Notes: generated by a model not told the origin, from the letters alone. Positions 31,143 to 42,215 are shown, counted from the first letter of the stretch. The stretch is 64,000 nucleotides of DNA from an uncultured Oceanospirillaceae bacterium (GCA_937974825.1 CALJVD010000053.1:7391-71390); one strand, 5' to 3'. Numbers and translations are program-made.

Positions 31143-32711
31143 ATGAAGGTTAGCACTTTATTACTAAGCACGGCAGTACCTTTAGTGTTTCTTACTGCCT
31201 GTTCAACCCAACCTAAAGTTGAACCTCAAGATGATTTTGTTACTTATGAAGATGTTACTTACCTTGAAGACAGTCAACCTGAAGAACAAGATCTAATAGA
31301 AAATGAATTTGACGATATTTGGAAACGCATCCCTACCCTTTATCAGTTAGATATCGATCAGGTCAATCCAAGAATCGAGTCGCAGTTAAGATGGTATGCC
31401 ACCCATCAATCCTACTTAGACCGTATTTCAGAGCGTGGTAAGCGCTATTTATATTACATAGTCGAACAAATAGAAGAACGCGATATTCCTGCAGAAATTG
31501 CATTACTACCCATTGTAGAAAGTGCTTTTGAACCCTTTGCATACTCGCATGGCTTAGCGTCTGGTGTATGGCAGTTTATTCCATCAACCGGTCGTGCTTT
31601 TGGTTTGCATGAAGACTGGTGGTATGACGGTCGACGTGACATACGTGCTGCCACTGATGCTGCCATCACTTTCTTGTCAGCCTTACAAAGACAATTCGAT
31701 GGCGATTGGGAACTGGCACTGGCTGCATACAACTCAGGTGCAGGTACTGTTCGCAGAGCCATCCGCAAAAACGAAAGATTAGGAAAACCTACTGACTTTT
31801 GGTCGCTACACTTACCTCGTGAAACCCGTGAATATGTCCCTAAACTTATCGCTTTAGCAAAACTATTAAGAGATGCCGATGAATATGGTGTGGTATTCAA
31901 CAGAATTCCTAATGAGCCCTATTTTGCTGTGGTAGAAACTTATGGGCAGATTGATTTAGCCCAAATTGCAGAGCTGTCTCAAACAGACATAAATGAAATA
32001 TATCAGTTAAACCCAGCTTATAAGCAATGGGCGACTCACCCTAATGGTCCGCATGAAGTCTTAATTCCTGTTGAAAAAGTAGAAGTCTTTAACGAAGGCT
32101 TAGCGCAGCTACCTGCTTCTCAACGAGTGCGTTGGCAGAACTATGTTGTAAAAAATGGTGATAACCTCAGCAGTATTGCTAAAAAGTTCAATACCTCGGT
32201 GTCAGCACTTATTCAAACAAACAATATTCGTGGCAACATCATCCGCGTCAACGATAATCTTTTAATTCCTAGCGCTCTACTTTCTGCTGATAACTACACA
32301 CACAGCGAAGAGCAGCGTTTAAATAGAAAAATTGCTGCACGCCAACCTAAGAATGCTCAGCGAATAGATTACACCGTTCGTTCGGGCGACTCGTTTTGGA
32401 AGATTGCCCAATCGCATAAAGTATCAGTGTCTAATTTAGCTCGCTGGAATGGCATGGTACCTAAAGATTCATTAAGTGTTGGTCAAAACTTAATTATTTG
32501 GACTAATAACGCTTCAATACAGCCTCAAAAGCGTGAAGAAATTAGAAAAATTAATTACCGTGTACGACCAGGCGACTCACTGGCTCGTATTTCACAAAAG
32601 TTTAACGTCAGCCTGTCCGATGTAAAAAAATGGAACAGCAAACGTGCCAATCAAAAATATTTACAACCAGGACAAACACTAACTTTGTACGTAGACGTAT
32701 TAAGTAACTAG
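31143..32711 (+). CDS. mltD: membrane-bound lytic murein transglycosylase D
   Basis: A 522-residue outer-membrane lipoprotein that cleaves peptidoglycan with 1,6-anhydro product. The lipobox is FLTA-C20. The SLT domain carries the catalytic E126 (LLPIVESAFEP), then GVWQFIPSTGRAFGL and LALAAYNSGAGTVRRAI. Three LysM domains follow (about 338-380, 416-458 and 475-520), each with the GDxxxxIAxxxxV pattern; E. coli MltD has two as I recall. An AT-rich promoter region separates it from the divergent methyltransferase. Confidence 0.95.
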   Translation: MKVSTLLLSTAVPLVFLTACSTQPKVEPQDDFVTYEDVTYLEDSQPEEQDLIENEFDDIWKRIPTLYQLDIDQVNPRIESQLRWYATHQSYLDRISERGKRYLYYIVEQIEERDIPAEIALLPIVESAFEPFAYSHGLASGVWQFIPSTGRAFGLHEDWWYDGRRDIRAATDAAITFLSALQRQFDGDWELALAAYNSGAGTVRRAIRKNERLGKPTDFWSLHLPRETREYVPKLIALAKLLRDADEYGVVFNRIPNEPYFAVVETYGQIDLAQIAELSQTDINEIYQLNPAYKQWATHPNGPHEVLIPVEKVEVFNEGLAQLPASQRVRWQNYVVKNGDNLSSIAKKFNTSVSALIQTNNIRGNIIRVNDNLLIPSALLSADNYTHSEEQRLNRKIAARQPKNAQRIDYTVRSGDSFWKIAQSHKVSVSNLARWNGMVPKDSLSVGQNLIIWTNNASIQPQKREEIRKINYRVRPGDSLARISQKFNVSLSDVKKWNSKRANQKYLQPGQTLTLYVDVLSN

Positions 32712-32747
32712 TAGTTTGTGCCTATTCAGAAAAACATAATATTCAGT

Positions 32748-32771
32748 AAGGGCGTTGGCAACAGCGCCCTT
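32748..32771 (+). terminator. hairpin after mltD
   Basis: AAGGGCGTTG and CAGCGCCCTT pair with one wobble mismatch around a short loop, 36 bases after the mltD stop. The T tract is weak (TTAC). It may be a terminator or part of the fabI leader. Confidence 0.5.
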
Positions 32772-32820
32772 TACTTGTAAGTTCTTCAATCAGATTAATA
32801 AAACAAATAAGGTATCTGCT

Positions 32821-33621
32821 ATGGGTATGTTAGAAGGTAAAAAGGCCCTAATTGTTGGTGTCGCCAGCAAGTTATCTATCGCTTACGGTATTGCGGACGC
32901 ATTTCACCGTGAAGGCGCGGAATTGGCGTTTACTTATCAGGGTGAAAAGTTAAAAGACCGTGTCGAAAAAATGGCTGCAAACTGGGGTTCTGATATTTGC
33001 TTGCCTTGTGATGTCGCTTCTGATGAAGAAATTGATGCAGTATTTGCTGAATTAGAAAAGCGCTGGGGTCATATTGATATTCTTATTCATGCCGTTGGTT
33101 TTGCTCCTGCTCACGAATTAGATGGAGATTATCTTGAAGCGACAACGCGTGAAGGATTTAAGATTGCCCACGACATCAGTGCCTACAGTTTTGTTGCTTT
33201 GGCAAAAGGCGCAAAGCCCTTAATGGAAGGCCGTAATGGCTCTATGCTGACACTCACCTACCATGGTTCACAACAAACCCTACCAAACTATAACGTAATG
33301 GGCTTGGCTAAGGCTGCGCTAGAGGCATCAGTACGCTATCTGGCTGGTAGCGTAGGTAAAGATGGCATACGCGTAAATGCTATCTCAGCAGGCCCTATTC
33401 GTACGCTGGCTGCCTCTGGTATTAAAAACTTCCGCAAAATGCTTAAGCGTAATGCTGATCGTGCTCCTCTAGGTCGCAATATTACGATTGAAGAAGTGGG
33501 CAATACCGCTGCATTTTTATGCTCTGATCTTGCTTCTGGAATTACTGCACAAACCATTTATGTAGATGGTGGCTTTAATACTTGTGCAATGAGCGCCGCT
33601 GAAATGGAAGACTCAGAATAG
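32821..33621 (+). CDS. fabI: enoyl-[acyl-carrier-protein] reductase (NADH), FabI
   Basis: FabI catalyses the last step of the fatty acid elongation cycle. From ATG at 32821 it has 266 residues and starts [16 protein letters not shown] like the family; an in-frame upstream extension to 32755 is rejected. Catalytic Y157 and K164 lie in [10 protein letters not shown]147 precedes them, and [15 protein letters not shown] is the substrate-loop signature. It is the classic triclosan-target type. AAGG lies about 10 bases upstream. The partner genes ppiD, hupB and lon follow on the opposite strand. Confidence 0.97.
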   Translation: MGMLEGKKALIVGVASKLSIAYGIADAFHREGAELAFTYQGEKLKDRVEKMAANWGSDICLPCDVASDEEIDAVFAELEKRWGHIDILIHAVGFAPAHELDGDYLEATTREGFKIAHDISAYSFVALAKGAKPLMEGRNGSMLTLTYHGSQQTLPNYNVMGLAKAALEASVRYLAGSVGKDGIRVNAISAGPIRTLAASGIKNFRKMLKRNADRAPLGRNITIEEVGNTAAFLCSDLASGITAQTIYVDGGFNTCAMSAAEMEDSE

Positions 33622-33642
33622 TCTTTGTTTGTGCTTTCAATA

Positions 33643-33669
33643 AAAAAGGGGCTAACGCCCCTTTTTTTA
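33643..33669. terminator. bidirectional terminator between fabI and ppiD
   Basis: AAAAAAGGGGC-TAAC-GCCCC followed by seven T. A run on one side and T run on the other fit termination of both converging genes. Confidence 0.92.
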
Positions 33670-33692
33670 TTTTACTTCATAACAGTGAATGA

Positions 33693-35525
33693 TTAGTTTT
33701 GCTTAATCTTGCTGTTATCTCTAGACCAAGCTTGGAAGCTTAATAGTGACTTACGGCTATTAGCTTCACGCTCAGCAGCAAGTTGTTCGTTATCAACTTC
33801 AACATCAGCCCAGTTTTTCTTATCAATAGCGTTAAGTTTAACAACGGCGTATCCACCTTGAATGGCAACGCTTTTAACTTCGCCTGGCTTAATAGAGAAC
33901 GCACGCTGTTGAACCATACGATCAGCGTCGGTATTTTGCGAGAAAGTCGTGGTAACTGCGTTCCACTTAACATTCTCATCATCACCTTTAGAAATTGCAT
34001 CAGCTCTTTCTTTAGCTAGCTCTAAAGAGCGCGCAAAAGTAAGTTCTTCTACCACTGAATCTCTTACGTCACTCAACGGCAGTACGCTTTCAGGCTTATG
34101 CTCGTTGATGGCCAAAATTAACGCTGAATCCGCAAGCTCAATAACTGAACTGATTTCATTGTCGTATAAAACGTTACCAGCAAAACTTGCTTCACGCACG
34201 CTTTCAGACTCTGCAATACCTTCACCACTATCACGCTCAAACAATGGTGTTGTTTTAAGGGTTAATCCGGCTGTTTTAGCGGCTTCATCAATAGATAGTG
34301 CAGAGAAGGCTAAATCGGATAGTTCAATGATTTTAGCTTCATAGAGGTCATACGCTTTAGATTCACGTACTTCTGCAGCTAGAGTGTCTTTCATTTCTTC
34401 AAAAGACTCTAAGTCATCAGCAATGACTTTAGTGGCACGAATTAAGTGTATGCCAAAGTCTGTTTCAACTGGCTCAGAAACTTCACCTTCTGCTAAAGAA
34501 TAAAGAGCATTCTCAAACAATTCATCAAAGCTGCCTCTTAGGGTAATACCTAAATCACCACCCGCTTCTTTGCTACCTAAGTCATCAGAGTATTCTTTAG
34601 CCAGTGCTTCAAAGCTTTCACCTTGATCGATACGTGTTTTCAACTCAGCCGCTAGCTCTTTAGCTTCCTTAAGAGAGCGATCAAAGGTTTCTAGAAGAAT
34701 ATGGCTTGCTTGACGTTGTTCATTGGCGCTTGCACGTAACTTGTAATCTTCATACGCATTGTTTAATTCAGCATCAGATACATCTAAGGTAGCTGCGAGA
34801 TCTGCACGTTTCACTTCAACGTACTTAACGCTTACCATTTCAGGTACAGCAAAACGCTCTAAGCTGCTGTTATAGGCTTGTTCGATATCGTCTTCACTTA
34901 AAGACACTTGTTTAACAAACTCTTTAGCGTCTAACTCAACATATTCAAAGGTACGTTCTTCTGCGTCTAAAGCCGTTTTAAGCTTGGCAGAAAATGGCGT
35001 AGCAAAACCACTTAATGCAAAAGCTGCTTGTGACTGGTTAACAATAATGTCACTGGCTAATGCTTGACGATATTGTAATGGGCTCATACCGTTCATACGT
35101 AACACTTCAACATACTGGTCACGGTCAAAACGACCACCGTTTTGGAAGGCTGGTACACTGACAATTACTTCATCAACCATACGTGAAGACGCTGCTAAAC
35201 CAAGCTTATTGGCTTGATTGAGGCTAATTTTCTCACTGATTAGTTGCTCTACTGCTGCCTGACGTAAAAACTGTTCATTGAATATATCTTCGTTGAACTG
35301 ATCGCCAAATTGACGGCTAAGATTTGCGCGTTGCATTTCCATTGCCATAGCAATATCAGATTCTTTGATTTCGACACCGTCTACTTCAATAGCTGCTGGC
35401 TCACCACCACCCATTGTTACAATGCTTTCTACACCCCAAAGTGCAAATACGATAATGATGAAAGCAACAATGATCTTGGCAAGCGTCCCCTGTGCGTTGT
35501 TACGCATCGTTTGTAACATGCTCAA
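33693..35525 (-). CDS. ppiD: periplasmic folding chaperone / peptidyl-prolyl isomerase PpiD
   Basis: A 610-residue inner-membrane-anchored chaperone working next to the SecYEG exit. One N-terminal transmembrane helix (about 16-34, IIVAFIIIVFALWG) is followed by a SurA-like N-domain. A parvulin domain spans about 265-360 (ASHILLETF, FEALAKEYSDD, GGDLGITLRGSFDELFENALYSL, ETDFGIHLIRAT), and a C-terminal SurA-N-like region follows. Length fits E. coli PpiD (623). It follows hupB, as in E. coli. Confidence 0.94.
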   Translation of the reverse strand: MSMLQTMRNNAQGTLAKIIVAFIIIVFALWGVESIVTMGGGEPAAIEVDGVEIKESDIAMAMEMQRANLSRQFGDQFNEDIFNEQFLRQAAVEQLISEKISLNQANKLGLAASSRMVDEVIVSVPAFQNGGRFDRDQYVEVLRMNGMSPLQYRQALASDIIVNQSQAAFALSGFATPFSAKLKTALDAEERTFEYVELDAKEFVKQVSLSEDDIEQAYNSSLERFAVPEMVSVKYVEVKRADLAATLDVSDAELNNAYEDYKLRASANEQRQASHILLETFDRSLKEAKELAAELKTRIDQGESFEALAKEYSDDLGSKEAGGDLGITLRGSFDELFENALYSLAEGEVSEPVETDFGIHLIRATKVIADDLESFEEMKDTLAAEVRESKAYDLYEAKIIELSDLAFSALSIDEAAKTAGLTLKTTPLFERDSGEGIAESESVREASFAGNVLYDNEISSVIELADSALILAINEHKPESVLPLSDVRDSVVEELTFARSLELAKERADAISKGDDENVKWNAVTTTFSQNTDADRMVQQRAFSIKPGEVKSVAIQGGYAVVKLNAIDKKNWADVEVDNEQLAAEREANSRKSLLSFQAWSRDNSKIKQN

Positions 35526-35572
35526 TACACTCCTCTATTAGACAGTAGATTTTATTTTTCAGTGAGCTAAAC

Positions 35573-35599
35573 AAAAAAGCGCATCAATGATGCGCTTTG
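35573..35599 (-). terminator. Rho-independent terminator of hupB
   Basis: AAAGCGCATCA and TGATGCGCTTT form an 11-bp arm pair around one base, and on the minus strand a TTTTTT run follows. It lies between hupB and ppiD. Confidence 0.88.
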
Positions 35600-35646
35600 A
35601 CACTTAAGAGTTTATATCTATACAGATTAACTGCATATACTCTTAT

Positions 35647-35919
35647 TTAGTTTACAGCGTCTTTTAGAGCCTTACCTGCTTTGAAGCTTGGCACTTTAGC
35701 TGCTGCAATTTGAATTTCTTCGCCAGTACGTGGATTACGGCCTGTGCGTGCTGCACGATCCTTAACTTGGAAAGAACCAAAACCAACAAGTGAAACCTGA
35801 TCACCATTTTTAAGTGCAGTAGTAATGCTTTCTACCATTGCATCTAAAGCGCGACCTGCAGCCGCTTTTGAAAGATCTGCCGAAGCAGCGATTGCATCAA
35901 TTAACTCAGACTTATTCAC
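35647..35919 (-). CDS. hupB: DNA-binding protein HU-beta
   Basis: A 90-residue nucleoid protein. [29 protein letters not shown] forms the dimer helices and [28 protein letters not shown] the DNA-binding beta arm with the proline intercalation point (RNPRTG). It lies between lon and ppiD, the standard location. HU-beta rather than IHF is supported by that position and the [23 protein letters not shown] end ([13 protein letters not shown]). Confidence 0.97.
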   Translation of the reverse strand: MNKSELIDAIAASADLSKAAAGRALDAMVESITTALKNGDQVSLVGFGSFQVKDRAARTGRNPRTGEEIQIAAAKVPSFKAGKALKDAVN

Positions 35920-36032
35920 ACTAATCCCCTTATGCTGTGTGTATTTTTTAACGTAATTGTCTGCGGCCTAGTTTGCTACAGTATATTAGTGCGTGAATTT
36001 ATACCAAGCACTGAATAACGCGTCAAGACGCG

Positions 36033-38414
36033 TTAGTGGGTACTGGGCCTATTTAACTCATCTTTTTCACTGTTTGGTGTAGCTATTGGACTTGTCAAGG
36101 GCTTAAAGTCGTTTTCTAACGCAATTTCAAGCACTTCGTCTATCCATTCAGCGGTAACGATTTTTAGATCTGCAATGATATTTTCAGGAATATCTTTCAA
36201 ATCTTTTTCGTTTTCCTTTGGAATAATGACGGTTTTAATTCCACCACGATGAGCCGCTAACAGTTTTTCTTTTAGACCGCCAATAGCCAGTACTTTGCCA
36301 CGCAAGGTTATCTCACCCGTCATCGCCACATCGGCGAGCACAGGAATACCCGTAATAGCAGAAACTAAGGCTGTTACCATACCTATACCCGCGCTAGGGC
36401 CATCTTTAGGCGTTGCCCCTTCGGGTACGTGTACGTGTAAATCGTTTTTCTCAAAGAATTCATTGGTAATGCCAAACCCAGCGGCACGACTACGTACAAC
36501 CGTTAATGCCGCCTGAATAGACTCTTGCATTACATCACCTAGTGAACCGGTTTTAACAATGCGACCTTTACCGGGCATAGCAGTAGATTCTAGAGTTAAT
36601 AATTCGCCACCCACTGATGTCCAAGCAAGGCCCGTCACCTGCCCTACTTGATTTTCAACATCCGCTAACCCATAGCGATACTTAGGCGTACCTAAGTACT
36701 CTTCTAACAGATCAGCATCAATAACCTGTGTTTTCTGATTTTTTTCTAAAATATTTGACTTAACCACACGACGGCACAGCTTCGCTAGCTCACGCTCTAA
36801 TCCACGCACACCTGCTTCACGGGTGTATAGGCGAATAACGGTTAGCAGTTGTTCGTCGGCTATTTTAATTTCATCTTTAGTTAAACCATTAGCCTTTATT
36901 TGCTTAGGCAGCAAATAACGTCGTGCAATGTTCACTTTTTCATCTTCGGTATAACCAGGGATGCGTATAACTTCCATACGATCTAGTAAGGGCGCAGGAA
37001 TGTTCATACTGTTTGATGTACAAACAAACATTACATCAGACAGGTCGTAATCGACTTCAAGGTAATGATCGACGAAGGTGCTGTTTTGCTCGGGGTCTAA
37101 TACTTCAAGCAAGGCTGATGCAGGGTCACCGCGATGATCCATTCCCATTTTGTCGATTTCATCGAGTAAAAACAGTGGGTTTTTAACACCAACTTTAGAC
37201 ATTCTTTGGACTAGCTTACCTGGCATGGCACCGATATAGGTACGACGGTGACCACGTATTTCAGCTTCATCACGCACACCACCGAGCGCCATGCGAATAA
37301 ATTTACGATTCGTGGCACGTGCAATGGATTTACCCAATGACGTTTTACCTACCCCAGGTGGGCCTACTAAACACAAGACGGCACCTTTAACCTTTTTAAC
37401 ACGGCTTTGAACGGCTAAGTATTCGATTATACGGTCTTTAACTTCATCTAAACCGTAGTGGTCTGCGTCAAGAATCTCTTGCGCTTTAGCTAAGTCATGG
37501 CTTACGCGACTGCGCTTTTTCCATGGGATATTAATAAGCCAATCCAAATAGCTACGTACCACTGTTGCTTCAGCAGACATAGGAGACATCATCCTAAGCT
37601 TTTTAAGCTCTGCTTGAGCCTTTTCTAGGGCTTCAGCGGTCATTCCAACCGACTCAATGCTCTTAGCTAATGCTTCAAACTCGTCTTGGCCATCTTCAGT
37701 GTCTTGTAATTCTTTCTGAATCGCTTTGATCTGCTCGTTTAAATAATACTCGCGCTGGCTCTTTTCCATCTGTTTTTTAACACGGCCACGAATACGCTTT
37801 TCAACTTTAAAGAGGTCGATCTCTACTTCCATTAAGCCCATTAAGTGTTCGATGCGTTCTGTTACATCAATAATTTCTAAAACTTTTTGTTTCTCATCGA
37901 GCTTTAAAGAAATATGCGCGGCTATTGTATCTGCCAAAATATCTGCATCATCGATATGGCTAATGGTAGAAAGCACTTCATTAGGGACTTTCTTGGATAA
38001 TTGAACATACTGCTCAAAATGATTCGTTAAAGTATGCAGTAAGACTTCGTTTTCTTTTTCTGTAAGCTCACTACCCGCAACAGGTGTCACATCACCCACA
38101 AAGTAATGCTCTAAATCATCAAGGGAATTTAAGTTTGCACGCTGCTGCCCTTCTACTAACACTTTAACGGTGCCATCAGGAAGCTTTAACAGCTGCAATA
38201 TTGTTGCAATAGTACCTACAGGGTAAACCGAATCGATATCTGGGTTATCGACATCGGCATCTGTCTGAGCAACCAGGAATATTTGCTTACCATTTTCAGA
38301 GGCCTCTTCTAATGCTCGTATGGATTTTTCACGCCCAACAAACAATGGAATAACCATAGATGGAAAAACAACGACATCTCGTAAGGGTAACAATGGAAAA
38401 TTTTGTTGTGACAT
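36033..38414 (-). CDS. lon: Lon protease
   Basis: A 793-residue ATP-dependent serine protease degrading misfolded and regulatory proteins. The N-domain (about 1-300) has [22 protein letters not shown]. The AAA module has Walker [16 protein letters not shown] (near 355) and Walker [12 protein letters not shown]. The protease domain carries the catalytic Ser in [11 protein letters not shown] (near 680) and Lys in [19 protein letters not shown]. It is downstream of clpX with a strong terminator and a heat-shock-like promoter between them. Confidence 0.98.
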   Translation of the reverse strand: MSQQNFPLLPLRDVVVFPSMVIPLFVGREKSIRALEEASENGKQIFLVAQTDADVDNPDIDSVYPVGTIATILQLLKLPDGTVKVLVEGQQRANLNSLDDLEHYFVGDVTPVAGSELTEKENEVLLHTLTNHFEQYVQLSKKVPNEVLSTISHIDDADILADTIAAHISLKLDEKQKVLEIIDVTERIEHLMGLMEVEIDLFKVEKRIRGRVKKQMEKSQREYYLNEQIKAIQKELQDTEDGQDEFEALAKSIESVGMTAEALEKAQAELKKLRMMSPMSAEATVVRSYLDWLINIPWKKRSRVSHDLAKAQEILDADHYGLDEVKDRIIEYLAVQSRVKKVKGAVLCLVGPPGVGKTSLGKSIARATNRKFIRMALGGVRDEAEIRGHRRTYIGAMPGKLVQRMSKVGVKNPLFLLDEIDKMGMDHRGDPASALLEVLDPEQNSTFVDHYLEVDYDLSDVMFVCTSNSMNIPAPLLDRMEVIRIPGYTEDEKVNIARRYLLPKQIKANGLTKDEIKIADEQLLTVIRLYTREAGVRGLERELAKLCRRVVKSNILEKNQKTQVIDADLLEEYLGTPKYRYGLADVENQVGQVTGLAWTSVGGELLTLESTAMPGKGRIVKTGSLGDVMQESIQAALTVVRSRAAGFGITNEFFEKNDLHVHVPEGATPKDGPSAGIGMVTALVSAITGIPVLADVAMTGEITLRGKVLAIGGLKEKLLAAHRGGIKTVIIPKENEKDLKDIPENIIADLKIVTAEWIDEVLEIALENDFKPLTSPIATPNSEKDELNRPSTH

Positions 38415-38458
38415 TAAAAATGACCTAATAGCGATAAATATTTGTTTACTATCTCAGT

Positions 38459-38486
38459 ATATGGGGACGAATATCAAGAATTACAA
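38459..38486 (-). promoter_or_regulatory. sigma32-like heat-shock promoter of lon
   Basis: On the minus strand TTGTAAT (38486-38480) and CCCCATATA (from 38466) are separated by 13 bases, close to the sigma32 pattern. The -10 block with the following bases, CCCCATATACTGA, matches what I remember of the E. coli lon heat-shock promoter. It lies 45 bases upstream of the lon ATG. Confidence 0.6.
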
Positions 38487-38496
38487 ACACATAAAC

Positions 38497-38523
38497 AAAA
38501 AAAGGAGCCGAAGCTCCTTTTTG
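38497..38523 (-). terminator. terminator of clpX with a UUCG loop
   Basis: On the minus strand GGAGC-TTCG-GCTCC is followed by TTTTTTT. The stable UUCG tetraloop and the long T run make a strong terminator between clpX and lon. A preceding A run gives some function on the plus strand too. Confidence 0.9.
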
Positions 38524-38527
38524 TTGC

Positions 38528-39808
38528 TTAATTACTGCCTGGTGAGACCTTATCTACATCAGAGTTACCGTAAATAATCAAAGGGTCAGCACCGTCGGTA
38601 ATGACGTTAGCCTCAATAACGACTTTACTCACATGCTCTTCTGATGGGATTTCGTACATTATTTCTAATAACGCACCCTCCATTATTGAGCGTAAGCCAC
38701 GTGCACCCGTCTTTCTTTCCATCGCAAGTTTAGCAATGGCAGAAAGTGCTTCTTCACGGAACTCTAACTCGACACCTTCCATTTCAAACAGCTTCTGATA
38801 CTGGCGCACCAGAGAGTTTCTTGGCTCGGTCAGAATTTGCATAAGCGCGGATTCATCAAGCTCATCTAAGGTAGCAATCATTGGTAAACGACCAATAAAT
38901 TCAGGGATTAAACCAAACTTAACTAAGTCGCCAGATTCTATTTCGCGTAAAATCTCACCAACGGCTTTAAGATCGTCTTTACCTTTCACTGAGGCAGTAA
39001 AACCAATACCACTCTTTTCAGAGCGTTCACGAATAATTTTATCTAGCCCAGCGAAAGCACCACCACAAATAAACAAGATATTAGCAGTATCTACTTGCAA
39101 AAACTCTTGCTGCGGATGCTTACGGCCGCCTTGCGGAGGAATAGATGCAACCGTACCTTCAATCAGTTTTAATAGCGCCTGCTGAACACCTTCACCTGAT
39201 ACGTCACGCGTGATCGATGGGTTATCGGATTTACGTGAGATTTTATCGATTTCATCAATGTAGACAATGCCACGTTGTGCTTTTTCGATATCGTAATCAC
39301 ATTGCTGTAAAAGCTTTTGAATAATGTTTTCAACATCTTCACCCACATAACCTGCTTCGGTTAGAGTGGTCGCATCTGCAATAGTAAAAGGTACGTTCAA
39401 TAGTCGAGCTAAAGACTCTGCCAGCAGTGTTTTACCACTACCTGTTGGACCAATAAGTAAAATATTACTTTTAGACAGCTCTACATCACTGGTTTTTTCA
39501 CTGTGCTGCAGACGCTTATAGTGGTTGTACACTGCCACCGCTAAAACTAATTTAGCTTTATCTTGGCCGATAACGTACTCATCTAATGTGTCTTTAATTT
39601 CTTTTGGCGTAGGCAACTTGTCTGAAGGTGCTTTACTCTCACTTTCTTGCACCTCTTCACGAATAATGTCGTTGCATAGATCAACGCATTCATCACAAAT
39701 AAATACAGAAGGACCTGCAATTAATTTGCGAACTTCGTGTTGGCTTTTTCCACAGAATGAACAGTACAACAGTTTACCGTCACTCTTGCCTTTAATATCG
39801 TCGGTCAT
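38528..39808 (-). CDS. clpX: ATP-dependent Clp protease ATP-binding subunit ClpX
   Basis: A 426-residue AAA+ unfoldase partner of ClpP. The N-terminal zinc-binding domain has the four cysteines C-S-F-C near residue 16 and C-D-E-C near residue 38. Walker A is [12 protein letters not shown], Walker [10 protein letters not shown], and the ClpP-docking loop is IGF in [11 protein letters not shown]. It lies 63 bases downstream of clpP. Confidence 0.98.
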   Translation of the reverse strand: MTDDIKGKSDGKLLYCSFCGKSQHEVRKLIAGPSVFICDECVDLCNDIIREEVQESESKAPSDKLPTPKEIKDTLDEYVIGQDKAKLVLAVAVYNHYKRLQHSEKTSDVELSKSNILLIGPTGSGKTLLAESLARLLNVPFTIADATTLTEAGYVGEDVENIIQKLLQQCDYDIEKAQRGIVYIDEIDKISRKSDNPSITRDVSGEGVQQALLKLIEGTVASIPPQGGRKHPQQEFLQVDTANILFICGGAFAGLDKIIRERSEKSGIGFTASVKGKDDLKAVGEILREIESGDLVKFGLIPEFIGRLPMIATLDELDESALMQILTEPRNSLVRQYQKLFEMEGVELEFREEALSAIAKLAMERKTGARGLRSIMEGALLEIMYEIPSEEHVSKVVIEANVITDGADPLIIYGNSDVDKVSPGSN

Positions 39809-39871
39809 TCGACTGCCTCATTGTTCTTTGACATATCTTTATATGGGTACTATTTCTGACTATTTCAAGGA

Positions 39872-40498
39872 CTAGCCGCGATTAGTAACCACTTGGTCAA
39901 TTAGCCCATAGGCTAGCGCTTCTTCTGCATCCATAAAGTTATCACGCTCAGTATCGGCTGCAACTTCTTCTACAGGACGTCCAGTATGATATGCCATAAT
40001 TTTATTTAAACGGTCTTTTGTGTCTTGGATATTCTTCGCATGAATCTGAATATCTGTCGCTTGACCCTGTGCACCGCCACTTGGTTGGTGAATCATAATA
40101 CGTGAGTTAGGGACACTTAAACGCTTACCTTTAGCACCGGCTGCTAATAAGAATGCACCCATACTGCAAGCCTGTCCAATTACCATTGTACTTACATCAG
40201 GCTTAATAAATTGCATTGTGTCATAGATTGATAGACCAGCAGACACAGAACCACCCGGTGAATTGATATAAAGGTGGATGTCTTTATCTGGGTTTTCAGA
40301 CTCTAAAAATAATAGTTGCGCCACGACTAAGTTTGCCATGTGGTCTTCGACTGGACCCACTAAAAATATAACGCGCTCTTTTAGTAAACGGGAATAAATA
40401 TCATAGGCACGCTCACCACGAGCGGATTGCTCTACGACCATTGGCACTAAACCGCCAGCTGCACGAATTAGTTCTGCTTGTTGTGTTATATCAGTCAT
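39872..40498 (-). CDS. clpP: ATP-dependent Clp protease proteolytic subunit ClpP
   Basis: A 208-residue serine protease forming the 14-mer that works with ClpX and ClpA. The catalytic triad is S112 ([11 protein letters not shown]), H137 (MIHQPSGG) and D186 (TERDNFM). A short N-terminal propeptide precedes [21 protein letters not shown]. It lies between tig and clpX, as in most gammaproteobacteria. One copy is in the window. Confidence 0.98.
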   Translation of the reverse strand: MTDITQQAELIRAAGGLVPMVVEQSARGERAYDIYSRLLKERVIFLVGPVEDHMANLVVAQLLFLESENPDKDIHLYINSPGGSVSAGLSIYDTMQFIKPDVSTMVIGQACSMGAFLLAAGAKGKRLSVPNSRIMIHQPSGGAQGQATDIQIHAKNIQDTKDRLNKIMAYHTGRPVEEVAADTERDNFMDAEEALAYGLIDQVVTNRG

Positions 40499-40534
40499 TC
40501 GATCCCGTACTCCCTTAAATTAATCTTAATTTAC

Positions 40535-40565
40535 AAAAATAGCCGCAGGGATAGCGGCTATTTTT
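40535..40565 (-). terminator. terminator of tig
   Basis: AAAATAGCCGC and GCGGCTATTTT form an 11-bp stem with a 7-base loop and a T run on both ends. It lies 45 bases after the tig stop and before clpP, so clpP probably has its own promoter or depends on readthrough. Confidence 0.88.
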
Positions 40566-40609
40566 CAGTGTAGCCAGTAATTGGCTTGTTGTCAGTTACC
40601 TGTGAAGTA

Positions 40610-41923
40610 TTATGCAGGCTGATTAGCAGCTTGGATAACCTCTTCATAGGTCGCTTCAACTTGGCTCACTTTTGCAGATGCTAATACTTTATCAACCACC
40701 TGAGACTCTAAAGCTAGCGCTTGAATCTGAGATTTTTGTTGTTCGTTATTAGCGTAAAAATCACGAACTTCTTGCGGGTTTTCATAAGTAGAAGCCATTT
40801 CTTCAATTAGCTCGTTTACTTTGTCTTCAGAAGGTTCGATGTCATTGCTTTCAATAACAGCATTCATTAATAGACCGACTTGAACGCGCTTAGTTGCTTG
40901 ATCTTTAAATAATTCGGCAGGTAAACGGCTAGGATCCATGTATTCTGCACCACCAAACTGTTGTACAGCTTGTTGGCGAAGACGGTCAATTTCTTGATCA
41001 ACCAGTGAAGCAGGAACGTCGATTTCGTTGTTCGCTAACAAACCATCAATCACTTGTTGCTTGGTGATTGCTTCAAGAGCACGTTTTAGTTCACGCTCCA
41101 TATTTTTACGAACTTCGCCACGGAACTCTTCTTCGCTTTCAGCTTCTACGCCAAATGTTTTAAAGAACTCTTGGTTCATCTCTGGCAGCTCAGGCTTTTC
41201 AACAGCTTTAACAGTCACTTTAAACTGAGCTGGTTTACCTTTTAACTCTTCCTTGTGGTAATCCTCAGGGAAGTTAACGTCTAAGGTTTTCTCGTCTTCT
41301 GCTTTAGCGCCCACTAGACCTTCTTCAAAGCCAGGGATCATAGAATTCGAGCCCAGTGTTAGGCTGTAATCTGTTGCACTACCACCTTCGAACACTTCAC
41401 CGTCGATAGAACCTTCGAAATCGATAATGACACGGTCACCATCAACAGCTGCTTCTTCAGACTTTTCCCAGTTAGCATTTTGCTTCTGTAAAGTCTCAAG
41501 CATTGTATTAATGTCTTCTTCTTTAACTTCAGAAGTTTTTTGCTCTACTTCAATAGCAGAGAAGTCGCCAAGAGTGATTTCTGGGTATACTTCGAACGTT
41601 GCTTTAAACTCTAGATCTTTACCTTCTTCATCAACCGTTGGTTCAAAGCTTGGCATACCTGCCAATTTCACTTCTTCTTTTTGAACAGCTTCAAAGAAAG
41701 CTTGTTGCATTTGCTGATATACCGCTTCAAGACGCGCTTGTTTACCAAACATACGCTTAGCAACATTAGCAGGTAGTGGTTTGCCTTTACGGAAGCCGTT
41801 AATTTTTTGGCCTTTGGCAATGCGCTTCAGCTCACTTGTTACAGTTTGTTCCACTTGCTCTGCTGGAACACCAATGGTCATAACACGCTGAAGACCAGAA
41901 GTAGTCTCGATGGACACTTGCAT
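40610..41923 (-). CDS. tig: trigger factor
   Basis: A 437-residue ribosome-bound chaperone. The ribosome-docking motif is GFRKGKPLP (about 43-51), the FKBP-type PPIase domain is about 155-245 (VIIDFEGSIDGEVFEGG, MIPGFEEGLVGAK), and the helical C-terminal arms fill about 250-425. Length matches the family (432). It is downstream of the tRNA cluster, as in Pseudomonas. Confidence 0.97.
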   Translation of the reverse strand: MQVSIETTSGLQRVMTIGVPAEQVEQTVTSELKRIAKGQKINGFRKGKPLPANVAKRMFGKQARLEAVYQQMQQAFFEAVQKEEVKLAGMPSFEPTVDEEGKDLEFKATFEVYPEITLGDFSAIEVEQKTSEVKEEDINTMLETLQKQNANWEKSEEAAVDGDRVIIDFEGSIDGEVFEGGSATDYSLTLGSNSMIPGFEEGLVGAKAEDEKTLDVNFPEDYHKEELKGKPAQFKVTVKAVEKPELPEMNQEFFKTFGVEAESEEEFRGEVRKNMERELKRALEAITKQQVIDGLLANNEIDVPASLVDQEIDRLRQQAVQQFGGAEYMDPSRLPAELFKDQATKRVQVGLLMNAVIESNDIEPSEDKVNELIEEMASTYENPQEVRDFYANNEQQKSQIQALALESQVVDKVLASAKVSQVEATYEEVIQAANQPA

Positions 41924-42109
41924 ACTTGCCTCTCATATAAAATTCAAAGTTTAGACACAACACAACTTGATGTTGTAAATTTATAAAGGCGCGAATTATA
42001 GCCTAAGCTCGGCTATGATTGAACCCATAAAAATTAGTTTGTTTGCACGAATAGAATTAAGTTAGCGAAAGCTAATGTTTAATAAGGATATAAAGGGGAG
42101 TTTTTTAAT

Positions 42110-42186
42110 TGGGGTGGCCGACGGGGATCGAACCCGCGACAACAGGAATCACAATCCTGGACTCTACCAACTGAGCTACGGCCACC
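42110..42186 (-). tRNA. tRNA-His (anticodon GUG)
   Basis: The minus strand folds into a tRNA with acceptor GTGGCCG/CGGCCAC, anticodon arm CAGGA-TTGTGAT-TCCTG (GTG), T arm with GGTTCGATCC and encoded CCA. An extra 5' G opposite C73 (G-1, base 42186) is the identity feature of tRNA-His. Confidence 0.95.
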
Positions 42187-42215
42187 AGATATAAATTTGC
42201 CAGCGTCGCCTTTAT

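Noticed and set aside
32140..32155. ACTATGTTGTAAAAAA, 13 of 16 positions like E. coli Ter
   Set aside because: It encodes a conserved LysM start (YVVKNGD) in mltD, so the bases are explained by protein constraint; the critical C and T after GTTGTAA are missing.
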